The notes: generated from the letters alone by a model not told the origin. DNA of 64,000 nt from Unio delphinus (GCA_029339505.1 JAQISU010000057.1:8019501-8083500); one strand, 5' to 3'. Positions 1 to 16,686 are shown, numbered from the stretch's first letter. Numbers and translations: made by a program.

Positions 1-14
1 AGTTATTGTATATT

Positions 15-315
15 TGTATAGTCAAACTGTACTCTTACATCGACAACCTTGTCATTTACTGTTATGTTTATTGCTGTTTATGTTTTGCTCCACACCGACC
101 GATTTGTCATTTTCTGTGCATTTGTATAATTGTCTAAATTTCACACTGTCACCGATATACTTGTCATTCACTATATATTGGATAGTTATCAAAGTTTTAC
201 TTTCACACCGACATATTTTTGATTTACTGTGCATTTGACCAGTTGTCTGAATTTTACTCTTATACCGACATATTTGTCATTTACGTTGGTACAGTTGTTT
301 AAGTTTTACTCTAGT
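15..315. repeat. Degenerate tandem repeat, about 60-70 bp unit, about 5 copies
   Basis: Successive blocks share the phrases 'caccgacatatttgtcattt', 'ctgtgcatttgta' and 'ttgtctaaattttact'. They begin near 30, 85, 145, 212 and 271. Copies differ by substitutions and short indels, so the array is old. Two small open frames fall inside it on opposite strands; they reflect the repeat and are not genes. Confidence 0.6.
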
Positions 316-1198
316 ATATACTGTGGTCAAATTGGTTTTCAATTATTTTTTAAAAATGTCACTAAGGAAGTGACTGCTCATAGATAACCCTTTTAAGAAA
401 TACTGCAGAAGACATTTTCTTATTTCGTCTGCTCAATCGGGGAAGACTTGTTTCTATCATTGCACGTGGAACAGTTATGTAAACAAGGAATACATTTAAA
501 ATATTTTAAAATACGTTTTGTTACCAACGCATACTCGTAAGGAAACAAATCGCATCACACATGTTAATATATAAATCTACGGTCATCTCCATTCATGCGG
601 ACAACCTTTGCATGTCAGTTTTGTCGCTTGAATTTTCTTTCAATATTCTTTAAATACTTAAAACTCTTTGGGATGTCAACACTTTATTGAAGACAGGACT
701 TAGAAATAGACCTCAAAGATATTTCATTAATATAAATAATTTTTCAATGGTTGCTCAATATAATCAAGTAGTTGAAGCATTTACCTGTCAACACCACGCA
801 TTTCCTCAGGTGTAAGAGTGTTGAAAGATCAGTAATTTGTATTTTAATGATCAGAACATTTATTTTACCAACACTAAAGAATGTCAATTCATTCTTATGA
901 CAAGATTGTCAATATAATATGTACGAAATAGCCACAGTAAATCTCTTGTTATATTCATGAGGTAATTTTATTATAAAGAAAAGAAACGTTATTCGTACAT
1001 GTTATACACATTTAAAACGGTACACCGATCATGAAAAGCATAGGGTATCAACATTTAAGACTGAACTATATACTATTCCTTTTTAAATGAAAATAGTTTT
1101 ATACGTATAAGGAAGTATCAGAACATATTGAGATAAATAATTAGGATAGAGATAGAGAGTGCGTTGTTTTCATGATTTTTTTTAGATTTCCTACTCTG

Positions 1199-1200
<2 letters not shown>
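316..1200. other. AT-rich non-coding sequence, nothing recognised
   Basis: I see no open frame of note, no RNA gene and no recognisable repeat in this stretch. Confidence 0.5.

Positions 1201-1265
<65 letters not shown>
1201..1265. repeat. (AG)n microsatellite
   Basis: About 32 uninterrupted AG dinucleotides. The sequence just to its right (1266-1390) reads open for a short distance in one frame but is not recognisable. Confidence 0.97.
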
Positions 1266-1268
<3 letters not shown>

Positions 1269-1841
1269 TACCCCCCTCCTCTCCACTGCCCTGGAAAGTA
1301 TCGTCATTCCCCGCCTGTCACATATACAAAACGAGGACCAACTGAAAAACCTCCTAAGGACTATTTAGAAATTGCCAAAATGCCTTTAGATGCAGCACAT
1401 GGTTAAAATAATGATGTTTCCGATGCAAACGAAAATGAAAAGATAACATGGAAACATGTTTTCATAATCGTTTTGGGGGAGAAAAAAAAACCTGTAATGA
1501 TATATCCATATTAAAATTCTTTTGCTCAAAACTAATTTATAAGATTTGCCTATCCATTAAAGAAGTCTCCATACCTGAGACTAAAAGATCGAACACAGCA
1601 TTGGGATACGTACCTTCTTAAAAAGCTGTTGTTTATGTCTCTTGATGGAGAAACAAAATAACCAGAACAAAAATGATTTGAAGTTAATATTTGTCCTTGT
1701 GCGTTTATTGTTTTTGAAACTTTTGTACACTTAAATTAAACAAGTTTATAAACATTTTGGGGACGATTATCATCAGCAGCAGCAAGAGCAGCAACTAAAG
1801 AAGTCTCCATAACTGAGAATCCCCAAATCTTATGCCTGTCA

Positions 1842-2330
1842 TTACTTTAATGTCTTTTCACCTTTTCTCATATCTGCCTCTTTTTCTGCATTGCAACATG
1901 CAAGATTATTTTTGCCAAACCTGATGATCGCTAGACATATTTGTACCACTTCAGTTGTCTGAGCAATCCTGTAAAGTAGTTCCCGTTTGGAGCCCTGATC
2001 TCTGATACTTGATCCAAGGTATTTGAAGCTTGTGACTATTTCCAGCTTCTCTCTTGTGACTTTTATCTCTGCACTGATGGCCTGTGTGATGTTTGTCATC
2101 AGTTTGGTCGTGGGGTGTTACTCTCCATACCGTATGCTGTGAAGGATGTGCGAGGCGTTCAACTAAGTCAGACAGTTCTTGTTCATTTCCTGCCAAGCCA
2201 GCTGTGTCATCTGCGAAGAGAGGATTGGTTATTGTTCTTCATGACAGTGTCCTCGTGGTCTTCCAATGCATCCTTCTTTACCCTTTCCAGGAAAACGTCG
2301 AAGAGTATAGTCATCCCAGTCCGACAATAA
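1842..2330 (-). pseudogene. Non-LTR retrotransposon (LINE) reverse transcriptase fragment
   Basis: On the minus strand three overlapping frames carry consecutive parts of a LINE reverse transcriptase. Near 2320-2200 one frame reads MTILFDVFLERVKKDALEDH, the stretch before the catalytic region in this family. At 2196-2150 another frame reads AGNEQELSDLVERL. At 2099-1990 a third reads EKLEIVTSFKYLGSSI followed by a GSK..LLYRIAQTT segment, the hallmark 'FKYLGS' thumb motif. The YADD-type catalytic stretch is disrupted, with a frame change where FADD would fall near 2205. The copy lacks the endonuclease at its 5' side and the 3' tail. It matches a family common in molluscs and other marine invertebrates (jockey/CR1 superfamily by recall). 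The same family's 3' end appears to be present on the plus strand near 33650. It is a dead fragment. Confidence 0.85.
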
Positions 2331-3530
2331 TAAAACTATTTGGGAGGTAAATTACATACAAACATTAAATCTTAAATATAGCTTGTATAGCAATAATCAC
2401 TGAGCAGTAAGAAAGATCTTTGTGCTCCTGAAAATGTCCGATAGTGTTTATCCTTGATCGTAGATGTTATCGATCTCCAAAAGATAAATATATCTACTGC
2501 GCTGATTTGTTGAGGAATGGCCCATTTGATCATAGCTGGAGTTGCATCTGCTGATGGGGAGTCTACAATTTGGTTTATTTGTTTCCTATACCAGGTTCTC
2601 TCTTGCCGTATGAAGACTTGCTGCTATTATTTTTCCTTGATATTGCTGCTACTGTTATTACTTATCTTTTAGGCTTCGTGTTCACTCGGAAGACGCCAGC
2701 AGAACTCTCTCCAACATTTCTGAGAGGCATTATTGCTCCCTCCCACGCTTCTATCACTCACTTTTCCAAAAATTGTTTTCAGCCGCATGAACGTGTAATT
2801 CGGGTTAAATGTACGCACCTCGTACTACTCAAATTTAGAACAATGTCCGTTAGAGACCAATAAAGAAAAGACATGTCCTGAAGTATAAAGGGGCGGCGAA
2901 AGTATGCACTGAAAAACCAATTTTACTCTCTTTGTTAAACTTTGCCCAAATAACTAGTCTGGACTGTTGCTATCGTGCTAATTGTGCCGTAGTCACATAC
3001 TTTTTTCTCTTCAATTTAGTGTATAAAATTTTCCTTAATGTTTAGAAATTTTTTAACCAATATTGATGGAAGTCAACCTGTATATATTTTAATGTTTAAA
3101 TTATGTTAACGCAAAATCATGGAGTGGTATTTAGTTAATAGCTGGTTTGTCGAATGCATCAAATTTATAATTATAAAATTTTTTGCTCAAATTAGGTTTT
3201 CGATCCAAAATATAAAAAAAAAACATTAGGCAATTTGTTAGTCTCTGCTTATTATAAGTGCTTTTTTTTATGTCCGCTTGAATTTACGTCCATTTGAATG
3301 TTATTCGGAGTTATTTCTATGATTAAAGCTATTTATAACGTTAAACCGTTTATGCACATTTACTTGCACTACCACCAACATGATCAGGAGTATAGATAAT
3401 GCACACGGCGTATTGATTGCATAATGTGAGTTTTTAGTAGATGACTGGGTGTTAATCAATATCCATGGCGCATTGATGGTATGTTGTGGGGTATTGGTCA
3501 CTACATACTTCGATTTTTTTTATGGTATAG
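2331..3530. other. Non-coding, nothing recognised
   Basis: A 97-codon frame at 2570-2863 (plus) has no recognisable domain and no coding signature. I treat it as chance. The rest is AT-rich. Confidence 0.4.
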
Positions 3531-3545
3531 TTTAGACAGTGAACA

Positions 3546-3791
3546 AGGTGCCCCGAGTGGTCTAAAGCGCTTTCCGTTAGGGATCACTGCCGTCTCACCT
3601 CTGTCTGTGTGGGTTCGAATCTAAGATTCGGCTAATGTAGTTATGTGAGAAAGCTTGCCAGTAGCTTCTCGTGGGTCGGTGGTTGCTTCCGGGGGTTTTC
3701 CCGGGTTTTTCCTCCACCAATAATACTGGCCGCCATGTATAGCCTATCGGGTGCTGAAAAATGGCGTTAAACCCTAAAACAAACAAACAAA
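3546..3791 (+). mobile_element. tRNA-derived SINE, full-length-like
   Basis: The left end resembles a Ser/Leu-type tRNA, with an A-box-like CCGAGTGGTCTAAAGCG near 3552 and a B-box-like GGGTTCGAATCT near 3610. A body follows with 'cctccaccaataatactggccgcc', then a short A-rich tail made of AAAC units at 3775-3791, typical of a SINE mobilised by a LINE. The flanks give a possible imperfect target-site duplication: agacagtg at 3534-3541 and agacagtg at 3791-3798. A related tRNA head is at 24760. Molluscan genomes commonly carry SINEs of this build; the exact family name needs a database comparison. A 63-codon minus-strand frame inside it is incidental. Confidence 0.85.
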
Positions 3792-4260
3792 GACAGTGGA
3801 TAACTGGTAATTGGGCACTTCACATGATTTGATGAATTTGTTGTGTGCCAATCGATGTCAATAACTTCTAACACTGTAACGAAGTAAACAAGATGTTCTC
3901 GACGGCATAGATGCCAAATTTATAAGCTCATTGTTAATTTCTGTTTTCGTTCGGAACAACTCCACCAGCGCCCATTTAAACCTAAGGCGTACTGCTGTTA
4001 TTTCCCGTTTTGATTCTAGGTGGTCCATGCTACTACATAAAGTGGGTGCCGGACAGTACAACATTAAGTCCTGAATAGATGTTTGACTTTAGCATTCCTG
4101 CTTGGGCCTTGATATGCCCATCATTTTATAACTATATTTGGCATAGATATTTACACTCAAGAACCATTCCAGACTGATCATGTTAAGCCCATTTTTATTG
4201 TAGGACTCACGGTACTAATTCAACTCCAAGTTAAAATTGAATAACCTTAAATTTGTGAAT

Positions 4261-4453
<193 letters not shown>

Positions 4454-4608
4454 AGCCTGCCGAGCAGTTGTCAACTTTGTCCACGGTATTAAGAAAGGCT
4501 ACTTGTATCATTGAATTTTTGTATCTGCTTTGTTTGCCATAAGTTTAAAATACTGTTGTTTTTTTTTTTAATTTGTAATTTATCGCGAATATTGTAAAAT
4601 TATGCTGA

Positions 4609-4945
4609 TTTTGTTTGTTTGTTTGTTTCATTAGGATTTTTAACGTAGCTGTAACAATTTTTCAGTCATATCGCTACTATGTCTGCAGTGAGGCAATTTA
4701 TAGTGATATCTAGCACTGGGGCATCATGCCGCAGACGTGTAGCATGATGTCCCAGCCAGTCATATTCTCCTGACACCAAGCCGATCAGTCCTAACACTAA
4801 CCTCTTAATGCTGAGCGTCAAGCGAGGCAGCTGTTAGTACCATTTTTGTAAGTCTTTGGTATGACTCAGCCGGGGATCGAACCCACGACTTCCCGCTCCC
4901 GCGGCTGATGTTCTAACCACTAGGCCACCAGAGCAGTCGTATGCT
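4609..4945 (-). mobile_element. tRNA-derived SINE, second family, copy 1
   Basis: Read on the minus strand, the right end is tRNA-like: the complement of a B box is at 4872-4885 (gggatcgaacccac) and of an A-box region at 4915-4935 (ccactaggccaccagag). The body includes 'gatgtctgcagtg'-like and 'ctagcactggggcatcatgcc' phrases. The left end is a (TTTG)n tract at 4609-4628, the complement of an AAAC-type tail. Three further copies of the family are in the window at 6810, 54288 and 54785. I recall this SINE type from bivalves and other molluscs. Confidence 0.85.
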
Positions 4946-5928
4946 CATTTTTAAAAAAAAATGTTATCGTGCAGATATTTAAACTATTGGCTTTGAATTT
5001 GGTATGCTACTTTTTCACAAACAATTTTTTTCGCGAAGATATATATATATTGTTTGCCTTGAATGTGGAATAGTGCTTTAAAAAAAATGTTACCGCGAAG
5101 TTAAATTGCTTCAGACAATTTATTAGCTCTTTTCTCAACATGTCTTGATAAAACTGTTTTATGATACACAGTGTAGAAACAAATTAGGTTGCATTATTGA
5201 ACACTTTTTCACACAATCCCCAAATCACCAGTAATTTCTTTCTCAACATGCGCCTCTGACAGGTTGATTTGTTGCATTGGCCGGTGTTAATAATTTTCTT
5301 TTAAATATACTGTTTCAACAAATCCACTGGGGGTTGGCCTCACTGTTCATGGGTTGTACCTGGAATATCTCCCACTTATGCAAATAGTCTTTAATTGACG
5401 ACGCTCTAGGGTACAGGTATTTCATTAATTACTTATACACCTCGCCGTCTTAAAATCCAAAACGTATGGAATTTGCTTCATGTTTTATCTATTGATTGAG
5501 CCAGGACGTTTTCGAAGATAAAGAGTTTCAATTTATTTCATACGTCTTACAGCTTGAAGAAGATCAAATGGATATTCACAGCCAATTTCATAATTGAGAA
5601 ATAAGCAAACATCAAAGGCATACATATATGAAACAACGTCGACTTCCTCCTTTAAAAATATACTGCTTTTTATTTATGTATATCTCTTATGTTATAATTT
5701 AACGTGTGGTTTGAACATAATGTTTTAAAACAATTGTATTTGTCAAATCAAATTTCATTTTGCATGGAAATCACATCATCTGTCGATGCTAAATTTAAAC
5801 GTATGAATTTAAAATATTTTTTGCATTCTCATTTAGATACAAAATCATTTAAATTAACCATAAATAATTGCGTCCTAACGATATTTATGCTTGAAAACTC
5901 AGATACTTTAAAAATAGGTTTGCATATA

Positions 5929-6085
5929 ATCTGTCCTCGAAAATAAGTTTTAAAATAAGCGATCCTCTAAAATATGCTTGAAAAAAAGCGTCCTCCAAAA
6001 TGAACTGTCGTAAAACACAAACTCGAAAATATGCTGTCCTCAAAAAAGTTTTTTAAAAAGACCCCCTCGAAAAAAGCCTATCAAT
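5929..6085. repeat. Degenerate short tandem repeat, about 30-38 bp unit
   Basis: Blocks resembling 'gtcctcgaaaatatgcttgaaaaa' recur about five times with indels. The array is imperfect and A-rich. Confidence 0.5.
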
Positions 6086-6809
6086 ATTTTATTCCTAAAT
6101 ATAACCTACTGTTTATTTTCGAATTTTGTATATCTATCTCAGATTAATCGTAACTCCAGCAATCATATATAATTGTAATCATCATACTTACATAAATGAA
6201 ATTAGTCGATTAATAAAAATTAAGGAAAGAATTCATTTGAAAATAGTCTCAGGAAAGTGCTTACAAAATGAATAGACTGTTAGAAATTGCTAGGCAAATA
6301 AGTACGAGTCTTTGATTAAGACACGAAAATAGGAAACGTTTTGCGGCCAACATCATTGGTTTCGTGGCTCTCAGATTACTACTAGCAGAGAGTAAGGATT
6401 TCATACACTGAAAGCAAAGAAATGATTTAAGTCATAATTTATTCAGTTTTCAAATATTAATTTATTCTACCTTAATATATATATTAGCTTTGTGTGTAAA
6501 ACCTGCAATCATCATTGACGAAAGGTCATAGCCATCCTAATAAATATCCTATTTTAAGTAATGTCACTTTCACAACAAAGGTTAATCACAGAACCAATAT
6601 TAACCATCTTAAATGTATCACAAATCTCGCTTCACAAACTGTTTTTGATTTGGTTTTATTTCATAGAAACTACACTCTATTTTATTGTATCCTAACAGGT
6701 GATGTTTGTGACTTTTGTTCATTTTTAGTTTATATGGATTTTTATGTGGAACATAGTCTTATAGGAGCTGTTAATAGCCCATTTCACATGGTGCACATTG
6801 CGTCTCTCT
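6086..6809. other. Non-coding, chance open frame
   Basis: A 117-codon plus-strand frame (6515-6868) runs into the SINE fragment that follows and shows no domain. I regard it as chance. Confidence 0.4.
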
Positions 6810-6918
6810 TCATTTTTCAGTCATTTCATTACGATGTCTGCAGTGGGGCAGTTTATAGTGATGTCTAGCACTGGGGCATCATGCCGCTGACATGAAGCAT
6901 GATGTCCCACCCAGTCAC

Positions 6919-6968
<50 letters not shown>
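6810..6968 (-). mobile_element. SINE second family, copy 2, broken by (CA)n
   Basis: Positions 6817-6921 match the body of the copy at 4609-4945 ('acgatgtctgcagtgggg', 'ctagcactggggcatcatgcc'). The similarity stops at 'cagtcacatta', where a (CA)n run of about 23 units (6922-6968) replaces the tRNA-like half. Confidence 0.8.
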
Positions 6969-6969
<1 letters not shown>

Positions 6970-6989
6970 TATAACATCCATTATAACAT

Positions 6990-8026
6990 CGTCGTTACCT
7001 TACATTGGCAAGCATGAACTTCGAAACCCATAACGTTTCTGAGAGTTGTTTGTATTCGAATGAAATTCTATCGCTAGAACGAATATGAGTTCTAGTTTTA
7101 AAGTGACAAAAGATAATTGTTACATTAGTATATCTGCTAATTTAGCGTGATTTCTTATTAGTTTGAACGGCAAATTTCCAGCATTTTATTCCACGATTTT
7201 TAGATTTTGACACATACAAATTACGTTACGACCCCCTACCCCCTCCAGCAATTTTTGCTAATTTTCTACAAATGTGTACGAATTATGGTACAACAAGGAC
7301 AACTGTATTATGTATTAATTTTACTAGCATATAATGTGTATGAAATATATTGCTAACGCACTATCCAACTTAATATGTTACGATGTACAGCCAATATCAG
7401 GAAAGACAGAATAGTTATCCCGAAAAAGAAAAGAGAAGTATGTCAAGAGTTAACTTCATTTACCAACTATATCAATGGTAATCATGTTCTAAGTGATTGA
7501 CAGAAGCACATAGATACGCTACAGCCCGTGGTCATTAACCTGAAAGTAAATCAGGCAAGAACAGACATTTTAATCAAAATCCAGAAGGAATAGCAATACC
7601 AGGCTTGTTATCATATGAATCGTTTCATCAGACAGCTGAGGGCTAGGGCGGGCAGCGCTCTTTTAATATACTATTAAATCTTTATCGCTGATAAAATTGT
7701 GTTGTTAAACATGAAATATTAGTTTCTATAAAATCAGCAACAATCTCTTTATGGAGATTGAAAATAAAGTTCTAAAATGAGTCGTTATGCGTTGTTGTAT
7801 AATTTGGAACTATTATGTTCCCGTTCCCATTGGGAAAAGGTACTACTAGAAGGTTTAACTACTTAAGCTATCACGTGTGCATCTGAGCGTGTCGTGTCAG
7901 GAACTATTCATAAAGTTCATTTACACATTATGAATAGCATTACACTTTTGTAAATTTGTAGGAGAAAAAGTTGCATTGATATTTTCTCTTTGCTTTAATA
8001 TTCCTATTATAGTGCTTTATGAAATA
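6990..8026. other. Non-coding, nothing recognised
   Basis: No open frame, RNA gene or repeat that I can support. Confidence 0.4.
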
Positions 8027-8030
8027 TAAC

Positions 8031-8834
8031 TGTTACGTGGTTATGCTCGAATAAGCAGCAACATAGAAAGAAGTGAAAATAACAAGCTTGTAAAAATTTA
8101 ACAAACAATTTATTGAGATCAAATATTTTCATAAAAGAAAATATTTAAACTTAAGGTTTTAGAGAATCAAGTCCAAAAATTAATCCAAAATTAATTCACA
8201 ATATAATCCACTAGTGGAATTGCAAGAGTCCTGATAATAAAATGTCTTAATAGTTCCCGGTTTGAACCTTGACGATGTAATCCAATATGGACGACGATGT
8301 CAAGTGATGAAGTCAGTTTTGGTTTTATAATAATTCAAATGAGCACAAATAATTTCTAGATAAATAACACAATAAATTCCTCTTGATCCCAAACGAATTA
8401 AAATAATTTACACTCAAACAATAGCACACACATCTTTGCATTCTAAAGCCCAGACTAACTACTGAACCGTTAGCTTCTAAAACACAGCTATATACTGATT
8501 CTCTCGTAAACAGGAAGGGGTCACGTGATTTTCTAGAAGGTCATAGAACGAACCCATGCTCGCAAAGTAACGTATACAGTATGATCTAGAAAGATGTCCT
8601 TGGAATCAACCAATCATTTTACAAATAAAGCTCTAATGTCCTTGCAATCAACCAATCATTTTAGAAGCTTGTTTACACTCTGAAGCAAGGTCATAAAATG
8701 AGGTTAACATCCGTTGTTTACTTGTAGAGTGAAAATTTCTAGAAAAATTTCCCAATGAATGAATTTTTACTCCAAAATGTCAAATTTGAATCTGATAAAA
8801 ATAAATAAATTATTTAAATCAAATATACGTAACA
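8031..8834. mobile_element. Probable solo LTR of a Gypsy-type retrotransposon
   Basis: The 804-bp segment begins TGTTACGT and ends ACGTAACA, giving the short inverted TG...CA ends of an LTR. It is flanked on both sides by TAAC (8027-8030 and 8835-8838), a 4-bp duplication of the size Ty3/Gypsy integrases make. It contains AATAAA-type signals and no long open frame. Parts of it resemble 23490-24130 and 45560-46440, which suggests a dispersed family. The Gypsy remnant at 15366 also ends in ACGTAACA (17096-17103). A non-autonomous DNA transposon with short terminal inverted repeats is the alternative. Confidence 0.5.
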
Positions 8835-8950
8835 TAACTCCTGGTTTAACGTTCATTGATACAATATAAATATTTTTTTCATTGCGTCGACTGTGACATC
8901 TGTTTTACTGCGACTTTTGGCACAGTTCAAAACAATCAAAATAAAATAAG

Positions 8951-9066
<116 letters not shown>

Positions 9067-9153
9067 GTAAATAGTAATACATTCTATATATTTAATTGTT
9101 TTGTCTGAATTTCATTTTAAAAAAAGTTAAGTTATTTATCAGAAGAAGCATAA

Positions 9154-9230
9154 CGATAGGAAATACATCTATGTTATAACGATATGAAATACATCTATGT
9201 CATAATGATATGAAATATATCTACGGCATT
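9154..9230. repeat. Three-copy tandem repeat, about 31 bp unit
   Basis: The phrase 'cgatatgaaatacatctatg' is repeated three times with minor changes. Confidence 0.7.
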
Positions 9231-11411
9231 TCGTTGTCCTTTGAATAGAAGCACCTTAACTCGTGCTATAATTGCATGTGCATGTTGGGTCTTAAGGGTG
9301 CAGACCATTTATTCACTTCAAAAGGATATTTTTTTTTTTATGTGCATTGGCACAAAGCCACTCATTAACAAATGTCAATGCTCTAGACATGTAACTGTAC
9401 AAAATATTATTATATAACCAATTCGCACACCAAAACACGACAGAGAAATTAAAAGAAGACCGAGGTCATGTAGGGTTATGTTAACATTTTATGAGCCCTG
9501 TCAAATTCATGCACATACATTCGAAAGAAAAGGAGCATCACGACTTTGATATATTTAATTACCTAGGATCGACCGGGATATAGAATCAGTCAGAAATGAT
9601 TCTCTTCCAACGTGAGAACAAGATGGAGAATTATCTCTGAGAATTATCACCATAGATACCAGCCTCACCTTCTATTTCACTCCAGCATAACAATTTCGTT
9701 TAAAACACTTTATCCACAATCCCTAAACCTACAAATCCTCACACTTCTTCCGCCACTGACATTGGTGGAAAGCATCAACGTTGGTATTCCTGGCTTGTCA
9801 CCTTGTTACCTCAGAAATAAAGCAACACCTTATCAGCATGCATGCCAATTGTTTGAAATAGTTTTATTTTCTCTCTTATTCAACATAGCAGGATTGCTGC
9901 CTGGTTCCAAAATTTGAGACATAAAATTGATTTCGATACCTTAAACATCAAATATATTGATTCACTGAATAGACTTTATCCATCATGGAATCAAACCATC
10001 GCATTATGATGATCTTCACAGTCTGAACAAGCGTGTAAACCATAAGAAAAAGATTCCGTAGCTTTTCGAATGGCTGTTGTAATTAAATATTAATTGAATG
10101 TTGACAAGAAAATTAATGCGACTATTCTCAATTCATTTTGATATAGTGAAATATTCTTACTGTATTCGAAACTTAATAAGCATGTTTTTGTTCCTTTCGC
10201 AACTTATATCAAAACACAAACACAGGTGTTAAGAGTTGTAATATTGCATACGTATTTATTAAAAAGGGAGAAAGCACAATCATAACTAATAGGTTCCCAA
10301 GAGTTTTAGAGGCACATACGCATAACACGAATAATAACGAAGAGTTCTCAGATGGTTTATATTCTTACTAAGTTACAATCACGGTATATGTGTCATGTAT
10401 TTGACAAAAGCAATGTAACTATCGCCTTCTGATATATGTCTGATTGAAAATTAAGTAGAGGAAATATTGAGCCAACATGACTATTGAGTGAGTACGCTCC
10501 CTACATGGGTTTGATGTACTTTGTAGATTGTGTATTAATATTTTCTCTACTAGGAATTATCTAAGCATTCATTTCTCGAACTGTTATGATTTGAAGGATC
10601 ATACAGTTATGGTGGATATAGCATGTTTTGATTAGTGTACCATTTTACTTTTTCAACATAAAATGTACATACAGACAGCAAGATGATGATAAAATATTTT
10701 TTTAGATGATTATTATGAAATTAAACTGCGCGCATATATTCAAGAAATATACATAATGTAAGACTTTGTTCAACATATGTTTCATTTGCTATATAATATA
10801 TATTTGTTTCACTTTACTTCTGAGTGACTGATTTACTCGAAATTGATTATGTCAAGTTTTCAGTAAGAATGCCTTTAGCGTAATTAAATTTAAGCGCAAG
10901 TTTGCTACATAAAATTAACGGCCTAACACTTTTGATAGCCAGAATATAAATTGTTTGGTTAGAATGGTTTACACAAAGACGTACAATGAATACGGTCGAT
11001 TGTTTCAGGCACAAGACAATAACAAAGCGAGAAGAAAAACCCCGAAATCGCAGCCGACAAAGATATTTCTTCAAATAATTTTGAAATAAAATGTCAGAAC
11101 GAAGATTTCCATTTTGAACACCACCTACTTGGTTTGAAACAACAAGTGCAAAATGCCGTTTACCAAATGGTGCCAAATAATTTAAAAGATTTAGACTGGT
11201 ATTAAGATGTACGTTTCCCTCATATTTGTGCTTCATACTAGTTTATTTAAATATTTTATGAAGTTGATCAGATACCCTAACTATCTGAAATCAAACCAGT
11301 CTCAAAAGTGACTGTTAAAAAAAAAATCCGTCTCAATACAAATGCAAGATATATTATCTTTGTGTTTGGTTGGAAGGATATGATTCACATTATGCAGAGG
11401 TGCCTTCGAAA
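9231..11411. other. Non-coding, two unrecognised open frames
   Basis: A plus-strand frame of 101 codons (9612-9917) and a minus-strand frame of 129 codons (11236-10847) are the only open frames of note. Neither shows a domain, a signal peptide I would trust, or neighbours that suggest a gene. The 129-codon frame is the longest in the window that is not low complexity. It could be an exon, but chance is as likely in DNA of this composition. Confidence 0.35.
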
Positions 11412-15365
<3,954 letters not shown>

Positions 15366-15905
15366 TCTGAAGCCACTGATGTTCCTGTCTGTTATTTCAT
15401 TAAAAATGGAATTCTTATGAGAAAATGGCGACGTCCTGAGGTACCTGCTAGTGAGGAGTGGTCAGTGAACTGTTCCAAAATCTTACAGACAGTAAGTACT
15501 TAGTCTGGTCCATGAAACTCCTTTGGCTGGTCATTTAGGGATTAATAAGACTTATCACAAAATCTTGACTCACTGCTTGCCAAATATTAAAAGTGATGTT
15601 TGTAAATAATGTAGATCTAGTCGTACTTGTCAAATGGTAGGAAAACCCAATCAGAAGATACGTAAGACTCATCTGCAACCCATCCCTACATTTGACGAAC
15701 CCTCTAGTAAAATAATGGTAGACTGTGCTGGTCCCTTACCTAAGACTAAGTCAGGTAATCAATACATCTTGACCATAACGTATGTCGGCAAGGTTTCCAG
15801 AGGCAATTTCTTTTAGGAATATTAAATCTCAAACAATAGCAAATTTTATGTCTGGAATTTCCCAGCAATTCAATTACGAATTAGGCATCCAACAATTTAA
15901 ATATT
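15366..15905 (+). pseudogene. Ty3/Gypsy integrase fragment, copy 1
   Basis: The left edge reads NGILMRKWRRPEVPASEEW (about 15399-15455), the linker before integrase in a widespread Gypsy family. Next come the H2C2 zinc-binding region in broken frames (HLGINKTYHKIL-like at 15530-15560) and then, in the frame from 15634, MVGKPNQKIRKTHLQPIP and IMVDCAGPLPKTKSGNQYIL, the start of the DDE catalytic core with its first aspartate. A deletion then removes the section with the second aspartate. The copy resumes near 15835 with a segment equivalent to FMSGIFQQ...ELGIQQFKYSAY. No full reading frame survives. The order relative to the RT/RNase H fragment that follows is the reverse of a normal Gypsy element. 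Confidence 0.88.
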
Positions 15906-16560
15906 CTGCCTATTAAAAGTGAGTTCTGCCTTGCTAGTGTAACTTTTCTACTACCTATTCTAGGATATGGACAAGTTAAGCCTATAGATGCTAAGATCAA
16001 GGATATCTCTGAATTCCCTGTGCCTGTTACTACAAAGCAACTGTTGCTGTCTTCAGAAATAACTGGATACTATCGGACTATTTGTTCCAATGTTTCCATA
16101 ATTGTTAAGCCCCTTACAAATTTGTATAAGCAAGAAAAACAAGTTTCTTTGGACTGAGAAGTGTCAGGAAGCTTTTGATAAATTAAAAGCCATAACTAAA
16201 AGCGCCCCAGTTCTTAAAGTTCAACATTGGAACCAATCATTTAGACTGTGTATTGATGCATGTGATGTTGGGATTGGAGCAGTATTGATTCAAGAAATCG
16301 AAAATGGTGCTGATCATCCAGTGTGCTTTTTTTTTTTTTAAAAGAAATTAAATTCGCACACGGAAGAAATTGCTCAATAGTCTAGCAGGAATGTTTGGCT
16401 TTGATAATGGCATTATAACATTTTTAAGTTAAACTTACTTTGGCTCCTTCTTCAGTTATTGCGTTTAGTGACTACAACCCCCTTATTTTCATCGGCAAGT
16501 CGAAAAAAATCAAGGACTCTTAAGGTGGAGTTTCACATGTTATAGTAATGTAATTTGTCC
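15906..16560 (+). pseudogene. Ty3/Gypsy reverse transcriptase thumb and RNase H fragment
   Basis: The frame at about 15916-16155 reads SEFCLASVTFL, then GQVKPIDAKIKDISEFPVP and ITGYYRTICSNVS: the end of the RT and the connection domain. The frame then shifts to 16102-16341, reading KFLWTEKCQEAFDKLKAI and then CIDACDVGIGAVLIQEIEN, which is the RNase H core with its first catalytic aspartate. After a poly-T run the similarity continues in a third frame to about 16530, with a segment equivalent to the TDHNPL motif now frameshifted. The upstream RT fingers and palm, with the catalytic YxDD box, are absent. Confidence 0.88.
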
Positions 16561-16637
16561 ACTGGAATTGGGCATTTTCCAGAAATCAGTTTGACTGTTT
16601 TTGTTAACTCCTAATTTTAGAACTTTGTATCTTAATG

Positions 16638-16686
<49 letters not shown>

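Noticed and set aside
3547..3625. Functional tRNA gene (Ser/Leu type)
   Set aside because: A- and B-box-like motifs are present, but the acceptor stem does not close and the sequence continues into a SINE body with an AAAC tail.
6515..6868. 117-codon plus-strand frame as a gene
   Set aside because: Its end lies inside a SINE fragment and no domain is visible.
10847..11236. 129-codon minus-strand frame as a gene
   Set aside because: No recognisable motif, no promoter or splice context, and the AT-rich background makes a chance frame of this size plausible in 64 kb. Left as unproven.
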